In this document: in pieces, positions 8,026 to 9,265 of the stretch
Layout of the letters: every line of letters starts with the position of its first letter
How positions within the stretch are numbered: the first letter of the stretch is position 1
Assembly: GCA_937920455.1 (NCBI GenBank)
Contig: CALETX010000171.1
Coordinates: forward strand, 1-9,265
Direction: 5' to 3'
DNA: 9,265 bases
DNA from: an uncultured bacterium
GTDB taxonomy: Bacteria; Verrucomicrobiota; Kiritimatiellia; UBA8416; CALETX01
The notes under the pieces: generated by a model
Told to the model about the DNA's origin: nothing
The model's database searches: none
Seen by the model: only the letters and a program-made list of their open reading frames with translations
Translations under genes and position numbers: made by a program

Positions 8026-8063
8026 AAAAATCACTGCTCCGTCCTGAAATTCGGAAATGGCAG
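8026..8063 (-). terminator. Weak candidate intrinsic terminator after the GT9 gene
   Basis: Read on the minus strand, CTGC (8063-8060) and TCCG (8055-8052 region) can pair with the adjacent CGGA (8041-8038) and GCAG (8037-8034). This gives two 4-bp stems with a 4-nt bulge on the 5' arm and a 10-nt loop. T5 follows at 8030-8026, 3 nt after the stem. The stem is short and interrupted, so termination would be inefficient at best. Position, 4 bp after the GT9 stop and before the next promoter, is the main support. Confidence 0.25.
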
Positions 8064-8066
8064 CTC

Positions 8067-9032
8067 CTACCGAAGCATCTTCAAAGCCGTCTCCGCAACT
8101 TCGCCAGGCGTCACATCTGCCATACACTTTGGCATACCATATCTGCATGTCCGCGAAAAACACGGGCGGCATTCGATCTTTGCAGTCAACACCCTGCTCT
8201 TCTGCCCATACGGACCGGTTCTCCGCGGGTCAGTCGGTCCAAAAATCACAACGGTTGGCGTCCCTGTGACAACAGCCATGTGGACGGGTCCGGTGTCATT
8301 TGCGATCACAAGATCCATCTGCTTCAAGAAGCCGCCCAAAGCCGGTAGACTGAGACGCCCAGCCATAGAAACCGCGCCCTCTCCTATGTCCCTTTGGATT
8401 CGACCGCAGAATTCAGCGTCACCATCCCCTCCAAGCACAAAAAAAGACCCTTCCTTCTTCTCCTTTATTTTCTTCGCAACTTGTACAAACGACTCCGGTG
8501 GCCAGTTCTTGGACACCCATCTGGACAGCGGCAAAAGAGCCACTCGTGGCCTTCGACCGATCACATGCATATCGGGAAAACGCACCGGAAACTCCACCCT
8601 TGAAGCAGGCGCCCCAAGCATTCTCACAACGTCCATTATCTGATCCACAGCGTGCCGCTCAAGGTTCCGAGGCCCCGCAACCCGATTGTAAAACAACGCC
8701 GATCCCTCCCTGTGAAACGAAGGGCCTATCCTCTCCCTCCCCCTGGCCAGGCGCGCCACCAATGCGCTTTTCAACAGACCTTGCATGTCAATTACCATGT
8801 CGTATTCGATTTGACGCAGTTCCGACGCAAGATTCCGGAGGTTGGGAAAAAAAGAGCGCCGGTCAACAGGAATAACCCGATTGACGTCCGTGAAACACTT
8901 GCACAGCACTTCATACTCCTTCTGTACCGCCCAGTGAATCTCGGCCTTAAAATGCTGCTTCAAGCAATGAACCGCAGGCAGAGCATGGAAGAGATCGCCC
9001 AGTGAGCTCAGCTTTACGATCAGAATTCTCAT
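8067..9032 (-). CDS. Glycosyltransferase family 9, heptosyltransferase-like (LPS core)
   Basis: 321 aa, a normal length for the family, two Rossmann-like halves (GT-B fold). The N-terminus MRILIVKLSSLGDLFHALPA matches the WaaC/WaaF-type start; Asp13 corresponds to the catalytic Asp of WaaC. Sugar-nucleotide side: R171/K175 in a 'SRWVSKNWP' segment and the D246-TGPVH motif (246-251), both typical of GT9. A C-terminal cysteine set C288, C291, C296, C303 ('CRPCFSRTC...KCM') is the variant common in WaaC-like proteins of several non-proteobacterial groups; a structural role is likely. Expected role: transfer of a heptose or similar sugar from an activated nucleotide to the lipid A-core acceptor at the cytoplasmic face of the inner membrane. 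Donor and acceptor cannot be told from sequence alone. The start overlaps the uvrC stop as ATGA. Related alternatives are WaaF/WaaQ-like or another GT9 enzyme. Confidence 0.9.
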   Translation of the reverse strand: MRILIVKLSSLGDLFHALPAVHCLKQHFKAEIHWAVQKEYEVLCKCFTDVNRVIPVDRRSFFPNLRNLASELRQIEYDMVIDMQGLLKSALVARLARGRERIGPSFHREGSALFYNRVAGPRNLERHAVDQIMDVVRMLGAPASRVEFPVRFPDMHVIGRRPRVALLPLSRWVSKNWPPESFVQVAKKIKEKKEGSFFVLGGDGDAEFCGRIQRDIGEGAVSMAGRLSLPALGGFLKQMDLVIANDTGPVHMAVVTGTPTVVIFGPTDPRRTGPYGQKSRVLTAKIECRPCFSRTCRYGMPKCMADVTPGEVAETALKMLR

Positions 9033-9265
9033 TGACTTTGCTGTATTACCTCCTTTCGATTCGAAAGTGCCTGTCTGATATGGCGCGCGAGTTCGTATCC
9101 TATTTTCGCAGTTCGGGCAATATCACTCTCGTCGGCTGCCGCAAGGCGTCGAACGGATCCGAAGCGCTCCATCAGAAGTCTTTTTCTGACCGGCCCGATG
9201 CCGGGGATTTCGTCCAACACGGATTCCTCCATTCTCCTTTTGCGCACTGCCAGATGATATGATAG
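9029..9265 (-). CDS. uvrC: UvrC excinuclease subunit, C-terminal 78 residues (5' end outside window)
   Basis: The frame is open to the window edge. It reads LSYHLAVRKRRMEESVLDEI followed by PGIG, then PVRKRLLMERFGSVRRLA. This matches the end of UvrC: the tail of the RNase H-like (endonuclease V-like) nuclease domain ('YHrxLR'), then the (HhH)2 DNA-binding domain with its first PGIG hairpin at fragment residues 21-24. UvrC makes both incisions in nucleotide excision repair together with UvrB. A GTG at 9247-9245 is an internal valine codon, not the start. The second hairpin is degenerate: TAKIG where family members have PGIG. The tail after it is short and ends in QQSQ. The stop overlaps the GT9 ATG by 4 bp, so the two are probably co-transcribed. 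An unrelated HhH protein is possible but less likely, given the sequence before the hairpin. Confidence 0.85.
   Translation of the reverse strand, partial: LSYHLAVRKRRMEESVLDEIPGIGPVRKRLLMERFGSVRRLAAADESDIARTAKIGYELARHIRQALSNRKEVIQQSQ
9048..9056 (-). promoter_or_regulatory. Near-perfect Shine-Dalgarno with long spacing, upstream of the GT9 start
   Basis: AAAGGAGGT on the minus strand lies inside the last codons of uvrC. From AGGAGG to the ATG at 9032 is 16 bp, longer than usual. The canonical GT9 N-terminus begins right at this ATG and no nearer in-frame start exists, so the start is secure. The site may help reinitiation after the ATGA stop/start overlap. Confidence 0.45.

Noticed and set aside
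7942..8172. Minus-strand 76-codon frame across the GT9 3' end and the intergenic region
   Set aside because: Two thirds of it lies out of frame within the GT9 gene, the peptide is unlike any family, and there is no separate ribosome binding site I can support.
9029..9247. A free-standing 72-aa HhH protein starting at the GTG at 9247
   Set aside because: The frame stays open to the window edge and the residues before the GTG (LSYHLA) fit the end of the UvrC nuclease domain, so this is the tail of a longer gene.

Overview
The window carries one strand of genes only: every credible gene reads right to left (minus strand). I see the end of one housekeeping operon and most of a second operon that encodes very large envelope membrane proteins. 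The organism looks like a Gram-negative-type bacterium, because a heptosyltransferase-like GT9 enzyme (LPS core assembly) is present. My best guess is the Planctomycetota-Verrucomicrobiota (PVC) superphylum, including Lentisphaerota and Kiritimatiellota, or a related uncultured lineage. That guess rests on memory of where the large OPT-like (DUF6785-type) carriers and giant FtsX-like permeases occur. No marker gene in the window proves it.

Right end (9265 down to about 8067): the C-terminal 78 residues of UvrC (excinuclease subunit C, helix-hairpin-helix tail) overlap a complete GT9 glycosyltransferase of 321 aa by an ATGA junction. The next 156 bp (7911-8066) hold a weak hairpin followed by T5, and a sigma70-like promoter with a 17-bp spacer. 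They probably separate the two transcription units.

Main operon (7910 down to 1): first comes an 884-aa polytopic membrane protein resembling the OPT-like DUF6785/DUF6784 carriers, with a beta-rich, carbohydrate-binding-module-like insertion. After 19 bp comes a 1702-aa fusion with this order: signal anchor, M28-peptidase-like region with a PA-type subdomain, long helical insertion inside the M28 fold, carboxypeptidase-regulatory-like beta domain, three membrane helices, FtsX-type permease core, conserved-looking C-terminal tail. Another ATGA overlap leads into a third gene. Only its first 44 codons are in the window, and they resemble the start of a second OPT-like carrier.

How the parts may work together (inference): the tight spacing suggests the two OPT-like carriers and the FtsX-type protein are made together and act on one envelope process, such as substrate uptake, lipoprotein or polymer handling, or sensing. 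The FtsX core normally needs a separate ATPase, and none is visible here. The M28 domain has lost most of its metal ligands, so it probably binds a ligand or partner rather than cutting peptides. This inactive-peptidase/permease fusion beside OPT-like carriers is the most interesting content of the window. I saw no tRNA, rRNA, CRISPR array, insertion sequence or phage gene.
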